Shown here: one piece after another, positions 1 through 9,312 of the stretch
Layout of the letters: every line of letters begins with the position of its first letter
Numbering within the stretch: the first letter of the stretch is position 1
Assembly: GCA_965200955.1 (NCBI GenBank)
Contig: OZ241742.1
Location: forward strand, 3,162,001-3,226,000
DNA: 64,000 nt
Source: Bin80 sp026708685
Lineage (GTDB): Bacteria; Bacteroidota; Rhodothermia; Rhodothermales; Bin80
Reading direction: 5' to 3'
Notes under the pieces: generated by a model
Told to the model about the DNA's origin: nothing
The model's database searches: none
Seen by the model: the letters and a program-made list of their open reading frames with translations, nothing else
Translations under genes and position numbers: made by a program

Positions 1-3000
1 TAGCTGCTGAACTTCTGAAAAGACCGATTGCGGTGGTTTCTTGGTCTACTGCATTGGTCATGGCAGGAATCTGGGCTATGCTGGATATACCCATTGAGTA
101 TACTCCTAATACTGAACTGCCCCGCGTGAGTATTTCCGCTAACTGGCCTGGGGCTTCCCCCCGTCAGGTTGAACGATATGTGACAGCACCCATTGAGCGA
201 GCCATCCAGATGGTTCCAGGGATCGCCGAATTGAACAGTCTTTCATCTGAAGGTCACTCACATATTCAGATTCAAGTGGATGAAGACATTAATCTGAGTA
301 CATTCAGCACGCAGATTGGAGAAAACCTCACTCTCCTGAGAAACGAGCTGCCCGAAGATGTTACCCCCCGTCTGACCAAAGAAATTCCCGAAGTGTTTCG
401 AGATGTGCAGGGCTTTATGACCTTGCGCTTGATTGGTCCCTACAGCCCGGATGAGCTTAGGAAGCTCGCAGATCAACGGTTACGACCGAAGTTCGAAAGT
501 ATCTCTGGAGTTGACTTAGTGGAGGTCACCGGCGGTAGTGAGCGAGAGCTCTTGATCAGGCTTCTTCCCGAACGCTTGGATGCCTATGGGATTGAGTACG
601 GTCAAGTAAGTGCTCAAATTGGTTCTTCCTTGCGTGATCATGTCTTTGGTCGCATGGATGCCCAAGGCGCAGGATATCTCATGATCAACAGGCCCGAACT
701 TGATATCGATCGCCTTTCGTCCATCATCGTCAGCCAAAGTGTTCCAGGAAGACTTCCCGTACGACTGGATCAGGTAGCTCACCTAGAACTCGGACCTGCT
801 CCCCGCCATCATATCAGACGCATTGATGGATTAAATGCGGTTGCCCTAGATGTAGAACGTACGCGTGGATCTCATATGATCCATGTCGCAACGAAGGTGC
901 ATGAACGAATTGACGAACTGAGTCATGACCTGCCAGAGGGGGCAAGGATTCTGGTTGTGATAGATCGCACCGAAAATGTCCGTGAATTACTGGATGATCT
1001 CACTCTACGAGGCGGGGTTGGCTTTGTACTTGTCATCCTCGTCCTTTTGTTTATGCTCAAAAGTATACGTGCAACTCTGGTTGTTCTTTTCAGTGTTGCC
1101 GTTGCTCTTGCCCCAGCACTTGCCCTGTTTCGGCTCTTTGATCTCTCATTAAACATCATCACCCTCGCAGGACTGGTCCTTGTGTTTGGACTCCTCATCG
1201 ACAATAGTGTGGTGGTGGTGGAACAGCTGCTCCTTCAACAGAAAAAATTTCATGCACGCGGATTGAGTGGGCTCCAACTACAGATCGTTCGCACCCAGGA
1301 AGCCTTAAAAACCGTTTGGCTCCCTTTGCTGGGGGGCACCTTAAGCACGATGGCCGTCATGCTTCCACTTGTATATTTGAGTGGGGAACTGCGTGACCTA
1401 TTTTTACCCTTTGGAGTCTTGGTGAGCCTTACGCTGCTCATTTCTCTAATCAGTGCTGTGACTTTTGTTCCTGTAGTTGTACGTTACTTACCCGCTCATG
1501 TAGAAAAGCCATCATGGAAGTGGCTCAGAAGAGCCGTTGCAACCCCCTACTCCATCATCGCTCGGTTTCCTAAAATAACGTTGATTCTTTTGATTCTCAT
1601 GATAGGGACTCCACTCTGGAAACTGCCCACACAGATCAATGAACCTCGTTCAGGGTGGTCCAATGAAATCAAGGAGCGGTATGCCAATCTCTATAATGTC
1701 ACATTGGGGGATCCACTCATTCAGGATCTACGCCAGTTTCTTGACCCTGTGTTGGGGGGTGTGTTTCGCCCTTTCTTCCGCAACGTATCTTTCTACAAAC
1801 CATGGGGCTATCGTGAACGTCAGAGAATCCATGTTGGCCTCAGCTTCCCAAAGGGAAATACCATTGAACGGAGCGACTCTCTGATTGCGAATTTTGAGCG
1901 AATGGCCTTGGCTGAAGAAAGCGTCTACCGCACCGATGTCCGCGTCCGCGATGATAATGCCCTCCTGCTGATCGAATTTCGAAAAGGATCGCTACAAACC
2001 CCTGGTCCATATCTGCTTCAACGTCGTTTGGTTGGTCAGGCAATCCTGCTGGGTGGGATGTCCGTTTCTGTCGGCGAAATCATTCCTCAGACGGGCTATT
2101 ACAGCGGTGGAGGTGGAGGAGTCAGTGGGGCCAGTATTCAATTGTACGGCCCCAACTACGAAGATCTTGATGCACTCGTTCACCAGTTTGGTGAGTTTGT
2201 CAAAGGCCGTAGCCGCCGAGTTCAGGGAATTGACTTCAATTCCACGCACCAAAGCTGGATCACCAGTCAGTCCCGCCAAGTCCTTCAATTTGATTGGACA
2301 GCGGATGCCACCGCCCGGACGGGTGCAGATGCCTACTGGATCCGATACCGTATGGCCCCCTACTTTGAAACCACACGTCCACGCTGGCGTGCAGATATTG
2401 CTGGTGATTCTAGGATTCCCATTCGCCTGATCGTAGATCGGGCAGCAGACATTGATATTGACAGAATCACCCAGCGCCCACTGGTTGTAGGCGACAGCTC
2501 CTTTCTCCGTCTTGCCGGAATTGCCGATTACAACATCGTTGAGATGTCTGCTGAAATTGAAAGAGAAAACCAACAGTATGTTCGCCATATGAATATCGAC
2601 TACCGAGGACCCTTTGAGATGCGTCAGAAGTTCATTGAGAGTGCTCTGTCTGCATTCCCTGTACCACCTGGATACCGCATTGATGACCGTAACACCTTCT
2701 TTTTTACCGAGGAAACGCGCCGAACCTTTGGTTGGGTATTTGTCGCTACCATCCTGTTGGTATTTCTTGTCACTGCTTCCATCTTTGAATCGTGGCGATT
2801 ACCCTTCGTTGTGATGCTGAGTGTTCCCATGGCGGGAGTTGGAGTCTGTCTTGGGTTTCTGTTGATGGATGTCAGTTTTGTTGAAGGGGCATTTATTGGA
2901 GTCGTCCTGTTGATTGGAATTGCGGTCAATGACAGCATCCTCCTTACCGATCGGTTTCGTCAACTACGACTGATCCGTCCTTATGGAGATACTGCACTTT

Positions 3001-3242
3001 TAGTTCGATTGGCTGTTCGTGAACGGTTACGCCCGATGTGGACTACGACGTTGACGAGTGCAGCTGCAATGTTGCCACTGTTGGTTTTCCCTAACAGTGA
3101 TGACTTTTGGACTGGATTGGCGGTTACCGTTACTGCAGGGCTGTTCTCTTCCACACTATTGGCCCCATTAGCCACCGTCGCTATGCTATCTCTCAATCGT
3201 TCAAAAAAGAGAATGATGACTGAAAATGGCTTCATTGGATGA
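1..3242 (+). CDS. RND efflux transporter permease subunit (5' partial)
   Basis: Inner-membrane proton-driven permease of the AcrB/HAE1 superfamily, which exports drugs or other solutes through a tripartite pump. The frame is open to the left window edge (it reads AELLKRPIAVVSW before the first GTG at 33), so the true start lies outside the window. At least 1079 residues are visible, the usual size. Two duplicated halves can be seen: the first membrane cluster has GLLIDNSVVVVEQ (the TM4 acidic-residue motif) and the second has GIAVNDSILLTD. The periplasmic porter regions lie between them. The second motif has N before D where many pumps have another residue, so the substrate class is not certain. 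A membrane-fusion partner and an OMF gene would be expected just upstream, outside the window. The family call is secure; the substrate is unknown. Confidence 0.93.
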   Translation, partial: AAELLKRPIAVVSWSTALVMAGIWAMLDIPIEYTPNTELPRVSISANWPGASPRQVERYVTAPIERAIQMVPGIAELNSLSSEGHSHIQIQVDEDINLSTFSTQIGENLTLLRNELPEDVTPRLTKEIPEVFRDVQGFMTLRLIGPYSPDELRKLADQRLRPKFESISGVDLVEVTGGSERELLIRLLPERLDAYGIEYGQVSAQIGSSLRDHVFGRMDAQGAGYLMINRPELDIDRLSSIIVSQSVPGRLPVRLDQVAHLELGPAPRHHIRRIDGLNAVALDVERTRGSHMIHVATKVHERIDELSHDLPEGARILVVIDRTENVRELLDDLTLRGGVGFVLVILVLLFMLKSIRATLVVLFSVAVALAPALALFRLFDLSLNIITLAGLVLVFGLLIDNSVVVVEQLLLQQKKFHARGLSGLQLQIVRTQEALKTVWLPLLGGTLSTMAVMLPLVYLSGELRDLFLPFGVLVSLTLLISLISAVTFVPVVVRYLPAHVEKPSWKWLRRAVATPYSIIARFPKITLILLILMIGTPLWKLPTQINEPRSGWSNEIKERYANLYNVTLGDPLIQDLRQFLDPVLGGVFRPFFRNVSFYKPWGYRERQRIHVGLSFPKGNTIERSDSLIANFERMALAEESVYRTDVRVRDDNALLLIEFRKGSLQTPGPYLLQRRLVGQAILLGGMSVSVGEIIPQTGYYSGGGGGVSGASIQLYGPNYEDLDALVHQFGEFVKGRSRRVQGIDFNSTHQSWITSQSRQVLQFDWTADATARTGADAYWIRYRMAPYFETTRPRWRADIAGDSRIPIRLIVDRAADIDIDRITQRPLVVGDSSFLRLAGIADYNIVEMSAEIERENQQYVRHMNIDYRGPFEMRQKFIESALSAFPVPPGYRIDDRNTFFFTEETRRTFGWVFVATILLVFLVTASIFESWRLPFVVMLSVPMAGVGVCLGFLLMDVSFVEGAFIGVVLLIGIAVNDSILLTDRFRQLRLIRPYGDTALLVRLAVRERLRPMWTTTLTSAAAMLPLLVFPNSDDFWTGLAVTVTAGLFSSTLLAPLATVAMLSLNRSKKRMMTENGFIG

Positions 3243-3373
3243 AGAGAGGGTAGACCAAAATCTCCTGTGAATGAACTATAAGCATTGAGAAAACCCTTGG
3301 TTAAGTACCAAATCGTACTTCATCGTTCTTATATTTAGACATCTCATTACCGTTACAAGAACTCAGAATCCCT

Positions 3374-5086
3374 ATGGTTGAAAAAATCAAATATGCCGCT
3401 CAATGTGGAAACATTCAAGCCCAATACGACTTGGGATGCATCTACAAAGAAGGGCTTGGCGTGCAACTAGACCATGTCGAGGCCAAAAAATGGTGGAAAC
3501 AGGCCGCTGAGCGTGGACATGTAAGGGCACAGAATAACCTGGGAGTGATGTATCACCGAGGCGATGGCGTGGAACAGGACTACTGTAAGGCAGAGTTTTG
3601 GTTTAGAAAGGCCGCTGAACAAGGTGCCTCTGAGTCACAAAATATGCTCGGATATGCATATCACCACGGACGAGGTGTTCAGCAAAACGATGAGAAAGCC
3701 GTTTGGTGGTGGAGAAAATCTGCAGCACAACAACACCCAGAGGCTCAATATGAACTTGGAACTGCGTACCGACTTGGCCAAGGTGTTCAAGAAGATCCAT
3801 GTAAAGCTGCCGATTGGTACGAAAAAGCTGCTGTTCAAGGACTTGCAGGAGCCCAAAATAACTTAGGGACCATGTATCTGCGTGGGTTGGGGGTTCAGCA
3901 AGATAATCAACAAGCCGCGAAATGGTACAGAAAAGCTGCCGACCAAGGCGATTCAAGTGCTCAAGTCACTCTCGGCACACTTTATCGGCATGGAGATGGC
4001 GTTGGTCAAGACATCCAAGAAGCTGTAAAGTGGTATATGCTCGCATCTGACCAAGATGATGCTAATGCTCAGTTTATTTTAGGAAATCTCTACCACTCTG
4101 GTGAAGACATTGATAAGAATATCGCAAAAGCCATCCGATACTATCAGCAAGCGGCAGAGCAGGGTCATACAAGAGCCCAGTACAATCTTGGGGTGATTTA
4201 TCAGCGTGCAGATGGTGTTCCACAAGATCTTTCCAAGGCTTCCAGATGGTGGAATTTAGCAGCACAACAAGGTGATGTAGATGCACAGTTCAATATAGGA
4301 AGTCTCTATTATCAAGGAGATGGAGTACCACAAGACTATTCCCAATCAGTCCTATGGTGGAAAAGAGCTGCAGAGCAAGGAGACACCGATGCACAGTATC
4401 GTCTATCCATGGCATATCGAGATGGTAAAGGAGTCTCCCAAAATGACGAGAAAGCCATCCAGTGGCTCAAGGCCGCAGCTGAGAATGGTAATGTATGGGC
4501 CCAATACAATCTCGGAAGGGCCTATTCAATGGGTAAGGGAGTTGAACAAAATGATGAAGAAGTCGCACGGTGGATCTTTTTAGCGGCTGAACAAGGACTT
4601 GCTGAGGCCCAGTATCGGCTCGGATATCTCTATTCTCATGGTACTGGAGTTCGTCAAAATTTCACCATTGCAGCGAACTGGTATCATAAAGCTGCCGCTC
4701 AGGGACATATCAAAGCCCAGTATTATCTAGGGGGTTTATATCATAACGGTGATGGTGTGGAGCAGGATTTTGAAGAATCCTTCCAATGGTTTAAAAAATC
4801 TGCAGAACAGGGACATCTACATGCACAGTACCATGTGAGCATGGCTTACTTGAAAGGTCAGGGAGTGAAGAAAGATCATGTTGAATTCATAAAATGGGCT
4901 CATACTGCCGCCACTCGCGGTCACACCAAGGCACAAATTGCAATTGCGATCAACTATTACCAGGGTGATGCTTTTGCTCAAGATTTCGTTGAAGCCTATG
5001 CGTGGATGAAACTTGCAGCTAGGGGGGACAATGAGGGATGGGAAGCTGTCAATGAGCTTCAACAAAAACTCTCTCCCGAGAACTGA
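3374..5086 (+). CDS. Sel1-like repeat (SLR/TPR-like) protein
   Basis: The 570-residue protein is built almost wholly of about fifteen 36-residue Sel1-like repeats of the form A-x-x-x-LG-x-x-Y-x-x-G-x-GV-x-x-D-x-x-x-A-x-x-W-x-x-x-A-A-x-Q-G. These fold as alpha-solenoids and act as protein-interaction scaffolds. No signal peptide is visible, so it is probably cytoplasmic. The ATG at 3374 starts directly into the first repeat. The C-terminus looks frameshifted. The annotated stop is the TGA at 5084-5086, but the minus-one frame continues with a typical Sel1 C-terminal helix (LIQAEKRLAHLQTLINSQ) to a stop at 5176-5178. One extra base near 5083 would join the two into a protein of about 600 residues. 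Partner and role cannot be read from the sequence. Confidence 0.9.
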   Translation: MVEKIKYAAQCGNIQAQYDLGCIYKEGLGVQLDHVEAKKWWKQAAERGHVRAQNNLGVMYHRGDGVEQDYCKAEFWFRKAAEQGASESQNMLGYAYHHGRGVQQNDEKAVWWWRKSAAQQHPEAQYELGTAYRLGQGVQEDPCKAADWYEKAAVQGLAGAQNNLGTMYLRGLGVQQDNQQAAKWYRKAADQGDSSAQVTLGTLYRHGDGVGQDIQEAVKWYMLASDQDDANAQFILGNLYHSGEDIDKNIAKAIRYYQQAAEQGHTRAQYNLGVIYQRADGVPQDLSKASRWWNLAAQQGDVDAQFNIGSLYYQGDGVPQDYSQSVLWWKRAAEQGDTDAQYRLSMAYRDGKGVSQNDEKAIQWLKAAAENGNVWAQYNLGRAYSMGKGVEQNDEEVARWIFLAAEQGLAEAQYRLGYLYSHGTGVRQNFTIAANWYHKAAAQGHIKAQYYLGGLYHNGDGVEQDFEESFQWFKKSAEQGHLHAQYHVSMAYLKGQGVKKDHVEFIKWAHTAATRGHTKAQIAIAINYYQGDAFAQDFVEAYAWMKLAARGDNEGWEAVNELQQKLSPEN

Positions 5087-5168
5087 TACAGGCGGAAAAA
5101 CGACTTGCACATCTGCAAACACTCATCAATTCTCAGCCCTCTTCCTCTCACAAATCCGAAGATTCACT

Positions 5169-5193
5169 TGATCATTGATGGAGTCCATGATCA
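5169..5193. terminator. Hairpin between convergent Sel1 gene and DAHP synthase
   Basis: The inverted repeat TGATCAT ... ATGATCA (7 bp, with an inner GG/CC pair) lies between the converging ends of the Sel1-repeat gene and the DAHP synthase and overlaps the stop codon of the latter. There is no T-run on either side, so a classical intrinsic terminator is not shown. It could serve as a bidirectional end-of-transcript hairpin. Confidence 0.35.
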
Positions 5194-6552
5194 GGAAATA
5201 TCAAAATCTTGATACTTCTGAGCAATCTTGAGAGCCATTTCCAAGGACTGACTTACATTCAGTCTCGGATCTACGGTGGAATGATATCGCTGATTGAGAT
5301 CACACTCCTCTACTCCACTTGCACCACCAACACATTCGGTGACATCTTCACCTGTCAGTTCAAAATGGACTCCACCTAAAACGGTCTTCATTCGGGCGTG
5401 CATATCGATTACGCATTCCAACTCCGCGAGGATGTTACCAAACTTTCGGGTTTTGATTCCACCAGCTGCAGTCTCTGTATTGCCATGCATGGGATCACAT
5501 ACCCATAAGACATTCAACCCCGCTCGCTGAATTGCATCAATCAGTTGAGGTAAGGAATCGGCAATTTTTGATGCCCCCATCCGCGTAATGATCATGAGTC
5601 TGCCGGGATCATTGAGTGGATTCAAATTTCGTACCAGTGCCGTCAGATCACTGGGGGCCATATCATGACCGATCTTGAACCCAATAGGATTACGTATTCC
5701 ACGCATGTATTCCACATGGGCACTGTCGTTAAACAATGTACGCTTGCCGATCCAGGGTAGGTGCGTAGACAGGTTATAGATCGCATTTTTATGAGCAACA
5801 TCTCGTGTAAAGACTTCCTCATAGGGTAAATGAAGTGCTTCGTGACTTGTAAAAAACTGGACTCGCCCAAGCCCTCCGATCGGATGGTCGGACACAATTT
5901 TGGCAAAATCCAACGCTTTATGAATCTTTTGAATGATCTTGTGATAACTCTCAATATAGGGTGCCTCTTGTGCAAAGCTCAGGTTCCAGTTATCGGCATT
6001 ATGAAGATCGGCAAAACCTGCATCTGCAAGTGCCCGAACCAGATTCAACTGGATGGCAGAGCAGTAATAGGCTTGTAGTAGACGATCAGGGTTGGGGACT
6101 CTTGCCTCCTGTGTAAATTCGGGTGCATTGATGTTATCCCCACGATAGGAAGGCAATGAAACGCCATCCCTTGTCTCGGTAGATGCACTCCTCGGTTTTG
6201 CATACTGCCCAGCAAAGCGCCCAATCCGAACCACGGGCATTTTTAGCCCATAGATCAAAATCACGCTCATCTGGAGTAAAATCTTCAATCTATTTTTGAT
6301 GAGTTCCACTCTACAGTCCTCAAAACTCTCTGCACAGTCTCCACCCTGAAGGACAAACCTTCGCCCCGCTGCTGCTTCCGCTAGCTGTGTGCGAAGCCCT
6401 TCAATCTCCCATGATGTGACCAAAGGAGGGAACTGATTGAGGTTAGACAAAACAGATGAAAGATGTTCTTCATCCGTATAATCAACCTGCTGAATAGCCT
6501 TTTTTTGTCTCCACGAACTGGGAGACCAATCCAGAGTAGCGTTCTGTTTCAT
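5191..6552 (-). CDS. 3-deoxy-7-phosphoheptulonate synthase, class II
   Basis: First enzyme of the shikimate pathway: condenses phosphoenolpyruvate and erythrose 4-phosphate to DAHP for aromatic amino-acid synthesis, in the cytoplasm. The 453 residues match the plant/mycobacterial type II family. Signature blocks are FVLQGGDCAESF (metal-binding Cys region, about residue 70), RIGRFAGQYAKPRS (about 110), NPIGFKIG (about 285), WVCDPMHGNT and GGVHFELTGEDVTECVGG (about 400). The ATG at 6552 gives the expected N-terminal W-rich segment. It is transcribed away from hpf, with a 322-bp upstream region that holds a palindrome (6597-6627). No other aromatic-pathway gene is adjacent. Class II is recognised with confidence; allosteric control is not visible. 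Confidence 0.95.
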   Translation of the reverse strand: MKQNATLDWSPSSWRQKKAIQQVDYTDEEHLSSVLSNLNQFPPLVTSWEIEGLRTQLAEAAAGRRFVLQGGDCAESFEDCRVELIKNRLKILLQMSVILIYGLKMPVVRIGRFAGQYAKPRSASTETRDGVSLPSYRGDNINAPEFTQEARVPNPDRLLQAYYCSAIQLNLVRALADAGFADLHNADNWNLSFAQEAPYIESYHKIIQKIHKALDFAKIVSDHPIGGLGRVQFFTSHEALHLPYEEVFTRDVAHKNAIYNLSTHLPWIGKRTLFNDSAHVEYMRGIRNPIGFKIGHDMAPSDLTALVRNLNPLNDPGRLMIITRMGASKIADSLPQLIDAIQRAGLNVLWVCDPMHGNTETAAGGIKTRKFGNILAELECVIDMHARMKTVLGGVHFELTGEDVTECVGGASGVEECDLNQRYHSTVDPRLNVSQSLEMALKIAQKYQDFDIS

Positions 6553-6874
6553 GCTCTGTAATCAAACCTTGAAAATGGGCAGGTAAAATGTACTGTCAAA
6601 TTTAACTGACCGTAGGTCAAAAATTTGGGGAATGATTGGTTTTCTTCCTCATAGCTATTTATAACATGTACTTCCACCTGATTGGTGAGATCAAAGGAAG
6701 AGTTAAAGGATTCTTTCACGAGTATTTACAACAGAGAGTGCACCGGTATATAAGATCAAGGAAGCAAAGTCCGATGCGTGAGTGAACCAATCCATACATG
6801 CCTACTGAACCCAAGATTTTCTTCCATGACGATCAAATCCATCGAAATATACTGAGAAAATCCAAAATAGCAAC
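6553..6874. other. Intergenic region upstream of DAHP synthase
   Basis: About 320 bases between hpf (3' end) and the DAHP synthase start, both on minus. The only structure I see is the palindrome at 6597-6627. No convincing reading frame, tRNA or known riboswitch was found. Confidence 0.5.
6597..6627. promoter_or_regulatory. Palindrome upstream of DAHP synthase (operator- or leader-like)
   Basis: The inverted repeat CAAATTT ... GACC GTA GGTC ... AAATTTG sits 45-75 bases upstream of the DAHP synthase ATG on the minus strand. The two nested arms (7 bp and 4 bp) are perfect. It could be a repressor site or a hairpin in the mRNA leader. The function is inferred from position only. Confidence 0.4.
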
Positions 6875-7243
6875 TCACGGATGGACGGTGCGATGGGTTC
6901 TATGACGATCACGCATTCGCTCACGTTGGTCACGAATCTGCCGCTCCACTGCATCCAAAGCATCCGTAACGGCAGAATAGACAGCGTCATGGGTGCGGGA
7001 AGCAGCTACGTTTGCTGGCTTACAATAGACGACAAGGCGGGCTTTGTACTCCGCACGCTTATTGGCTCCACTGACACACTCCAAGGCAACAGAGGCACCA
7101 GAGATATCTCGATGACCGCGTGCCAGTTTGTGAATTCGGCTCTCAATGATCTTTTTTTCTCGCTCCGAGAGACTTGCACTTTCGGTGTAGTACTCAATGT
7201 CAAACTTGGGCGTATGCTCAGATGAATGTGAATCGGATGTCAT
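6875..7243 (-). CDS. hpf: Ribosome hibernation-promoting factor / RaiA family
   Basis: Small ribosome-associated factor (122 residues, short form) that binds the 30S decoding region and stabilises inactive ribosomes in stationary phase. The fold is visible as an N-terminal beta strand FDIEYYTESASLSE, a helix with the KLARGH region, the strand EYKARLVVYCKP, and the closing helix DALDAVERQIRDQRERMRDR. That basic helix is typical of Hpf/RaiA. It lacks the C-terminal dimerisation domain of long HPF. It follows the M32 carboxypeptidase on the same strand with a 40-bp gap, so co-transcription is possible. The ATG at 7243 is used; the first ten residues are a low-complexity His/Ser stretch. Confidence 0.88.
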   Translation of the reverse strand: MTSDSHSSEHTPKFDIEYYTESASLSEREKKIIESRIHKLARGHRDISGASVALECVSGANKRAEYKARLVVYCKPANVAASRTHDAVYSAVTDALDAVERQIRDQRERMRDRHRTHRTVHP

Positions 7244-7283
7244 AGAATTAGAGATGAGTAATGATGATGAATAACCAAATCAA

Positions 7284-8798
7284 CTATGGCAAGGTTCCAT
7301 AGATGACGCTATATTTTTTCCGTATATATTCAAGCCATGGAGAAGCAGTAATTCCTCCGCCTGTGAGACGTTCAAGAATTTGAGTTGCAGACATTTTTCG
7401 CCCCCATTGAAAAATATTGACCTGAAGCCACTGCCGTAAGGGATGAAACTTACCCATCGCAATCTGATCATGGAGGTCTGGGATGGCATTTTGTGCACAG
7501 GAAAAGATCTGTGCAGACATCAGATTCCCGATTGCATAGGTTGGGAAATATCCTATGGCTCCCAACGCCCAGTGAATATCTTGTAGAACTCCTTGCGTAT
7601 CATTTTCTGGTTGGATCCCCAGATAGTCTTGCATGGTATCCATCCAGAGTTCGGGCAGTTCTCTGACAGACAACTTCTGTTCTATTAGCCTCATCTCTAT
7701 CTCAAACCGAAGCATAATATGTAAGTTGTAGGTGACTTCATCTGCATCCACTCTGACAGGTGACGGATGAACCCTGTTGATCGAGTGATAGAAGTCATTT
7801 AAAGAAACATTGCCCAGTTGACTTTTGAATCGTTGCTGTAAATCACGATAATAGCATGTCCAGAACGGAAAACTTCGTCCGACTTGGTTTTCCCATAGCC
7901 GTGACTGTGACTCATGAATGCCAAGCGACGTTCCCTGAGCCAATAATGTACCGTCAAGTTCTGCATCAATTCCCTGCTCATACATCCCATGCCCTGCCTC
8001 ATGTAACGAACTGAATAGTCCAGAAACGAGGTTTCTCTCATTCACTCGTGTAGTGATGCGTACATCATTCACTGAAAAAGAAGTACTGAAAGGATGGGCA
8101 GACATATCCTGTCGGCCTCGCTGGAAATCAAAACCTATATCACGTAAAATTTCCATTCCAAAATCCCACTGAATATCCCCATCATATGAAAGATGAAGAT
8201 ACTCATGTTTGGGAGATGAACTCTCCTGAATCGCCTGCACCATTGGAATCAGTGATGCCCTTAAATCCTCAAAAAGACTTGTCACCTGGGCTGAGGTCAT
8301 GTCAGGTTCATACTCGTCAAGAAGTGCATCATACGGATGCTCCTGATATCCAATTGCTTCCGCTTTCTGAAGACACAAATCCACGATCTTTTCCAAATCG
8401 TCGGCGAAATTTCCAAAATCATTCTCATTGTAGGCATGAATCCATGTGGACTTTGCCTTGGATGTTGTCTCTGCAATGCATCCAACCAGCTCGGGAGATA
8501 GTTTGCGTGCTCGGGAAAAATCTCGTTGGGTCACACGAATCAAACTTTCCTGAAACCCTACTGATTCTCCATCTGTGCCAGAGAGCATCTCAAGTAATTC
8601 ACCTGTACGGTCACGAATGAAAATCTCGTGAGCTAATGAGCTGAGCGTGGAGACCTGACGAGATCTAGAATCCATAGCCCCTTTTGGCATATAGGTTTCC
8701 TGATCCCATTCAAGTAGAGATGCCGTAGATTGAAGATCACCTACAGTTTTAACAATCCCAAGAAGTTCTGTAAAATAAGCCTGACACTTAGAATCCAT
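7284..8798 (-). CDS. M32 family metallocarboxypeptidase
   Basis: Zinc or cobalt carboxypeptidase of the Taq/Pfu type, which removes C-terminal residues from peptides in the cytoplasm. The 504-residue length is standard. The catalytic HEXXH is LHEAGHGMYEQG at about residue 265, followed by GIHESQSRLWEN, where the Glu is the third metal ligand (HES motif). Further family blocks are HPFSTSFSVNDVRITTR and RVHPSPVRVDADEVTYNLH. It lies upstream of hpf on the same strand. With pepF and the S9 peptidase in this window it points to peptide scavenging, which is inference. Confidence 0.95.
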   Translation of the reverse strand: MDSKCQAYFTELLGIVKTVGDLQSTASLLEWDQETYMPKGAMDSRSRQVSTLSSLAHEIFIRDRTGELLEMLSGTDGESVGFQESLIRVTQRDFSRARKLSPELVGCIAETTSKAKSTWIHAYNENDFGNFADDLEKIVDLCLQKAEAIGYQEHPYDALLDEYEPDMTSAQVTSLFEDLRASLIPMVQAIQESSSPKHEYLHLSYDGDIQWDFGMEILRDIGFDFQRGRQDMSAHPFSTSFSVNDVRITTRVNERNLVSGLFSSLHEAGHGMYEQGIDAELDGTLLAQGTSLGIHESQSRLWENQVGRSFPFWTCYYRDLQQRFKSQLGNVSLNDFYHSINRVHPSPVRVDADEVTYNLHIMLRFEIEMRLIEQKLSVRELPELWMDTMQDYLGIQPENDTQGVLQDIHWALGAIGYFPTYAIGNLMSAQIFSCAQNAIPDLHDQIAMGKFHPLRQWLQVNIFQWGRKMSATQILERLTGGGITASPWLEYIRKKYSVIYGTLP

Positions 8799-9054
8799 TC
8801 AAGTACATGGAAGAAATAAGGGTAAAGATACCAACCTTTCGGGACTTTCAACCCTTCTTGAACTTGATCAATACGAGGGAGCCGTTTGCAAAATCTACCT
8901 GTCAGTTCTAAAAAATGCACCAAGGGTACTCCAGGGCAATATTTCTGCTGAAACGCTGAGGGTTACCAAAAGCCTTGAGGTTATCCAATCTCATATTCCT
9001 ACAATTTTCAGAAATTAGAAACTACAATCAGAACTGTGCGTGAAATATGATTCA

Positions 9055-9126
9055 GCCAACGTAGCTCAGTGGTAGAGCAGCTCACTCGTAATGAGCAGGT
9101 CGCCGGTTCAAGTCCGGCCGTTGGCT
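9055..9126 (+). tRNA. tRNA-Thr (CGU)
   Basis: The 72-nt cloverleaf has acceptor arms GCCAACG/CGTTGGC, a D-arm with AGTGGTAG, anticodon stem GCTCA/TGAGC with loop CTCGTAA (anticodon CGT at 9087-9089), and T-arm GCCGG-TTCAAGT-CCGGC. No CCA is encoded. A type III restriction system begins 187 bp downstream, a common position for accessory genes. Confidence 0.95.
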
Positions 9127-9138
9127 CTTCACGCCATG

Positions 9139-9165
9139 ATCTTCCATTCCATATGATATGAAGAT
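9139..9165 (+). terminator. Possible terminator hairpin after tRNA-Thr
   Basis: ATCTTC ... GAAGAT forms a 6-bp stem, extendable past a bulged C by AT/AT pairs, 12 bases after the tRNA. There is no strong T-run, so the call is weak. Confidence 0.25.
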
Positions 9166-9312
9166 TTCAGATTCACGCTTCTTCTACAACACCATATGTC
9201 ATCAGAATTGACATGGATATTTTGATTTTAGAGAGTATTGTATTAACTTACTTCGTTTACCTGTCACATTGTATTCCACATATAGGAATTTTTCCTTATA
9301 CATTAAATCAGC

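Noticed and set aside
1992..2588. 198-codon minus-strand frame
   Set aside because: Antisense to the RND permease; no domain signature.
9285..9300. Imperfect palindrome AGGAA-TTTT-TCCTTA before mod as a controller-protein site
   Set aside because: Short and imperfect, and there is no C-protein gene in the locus.
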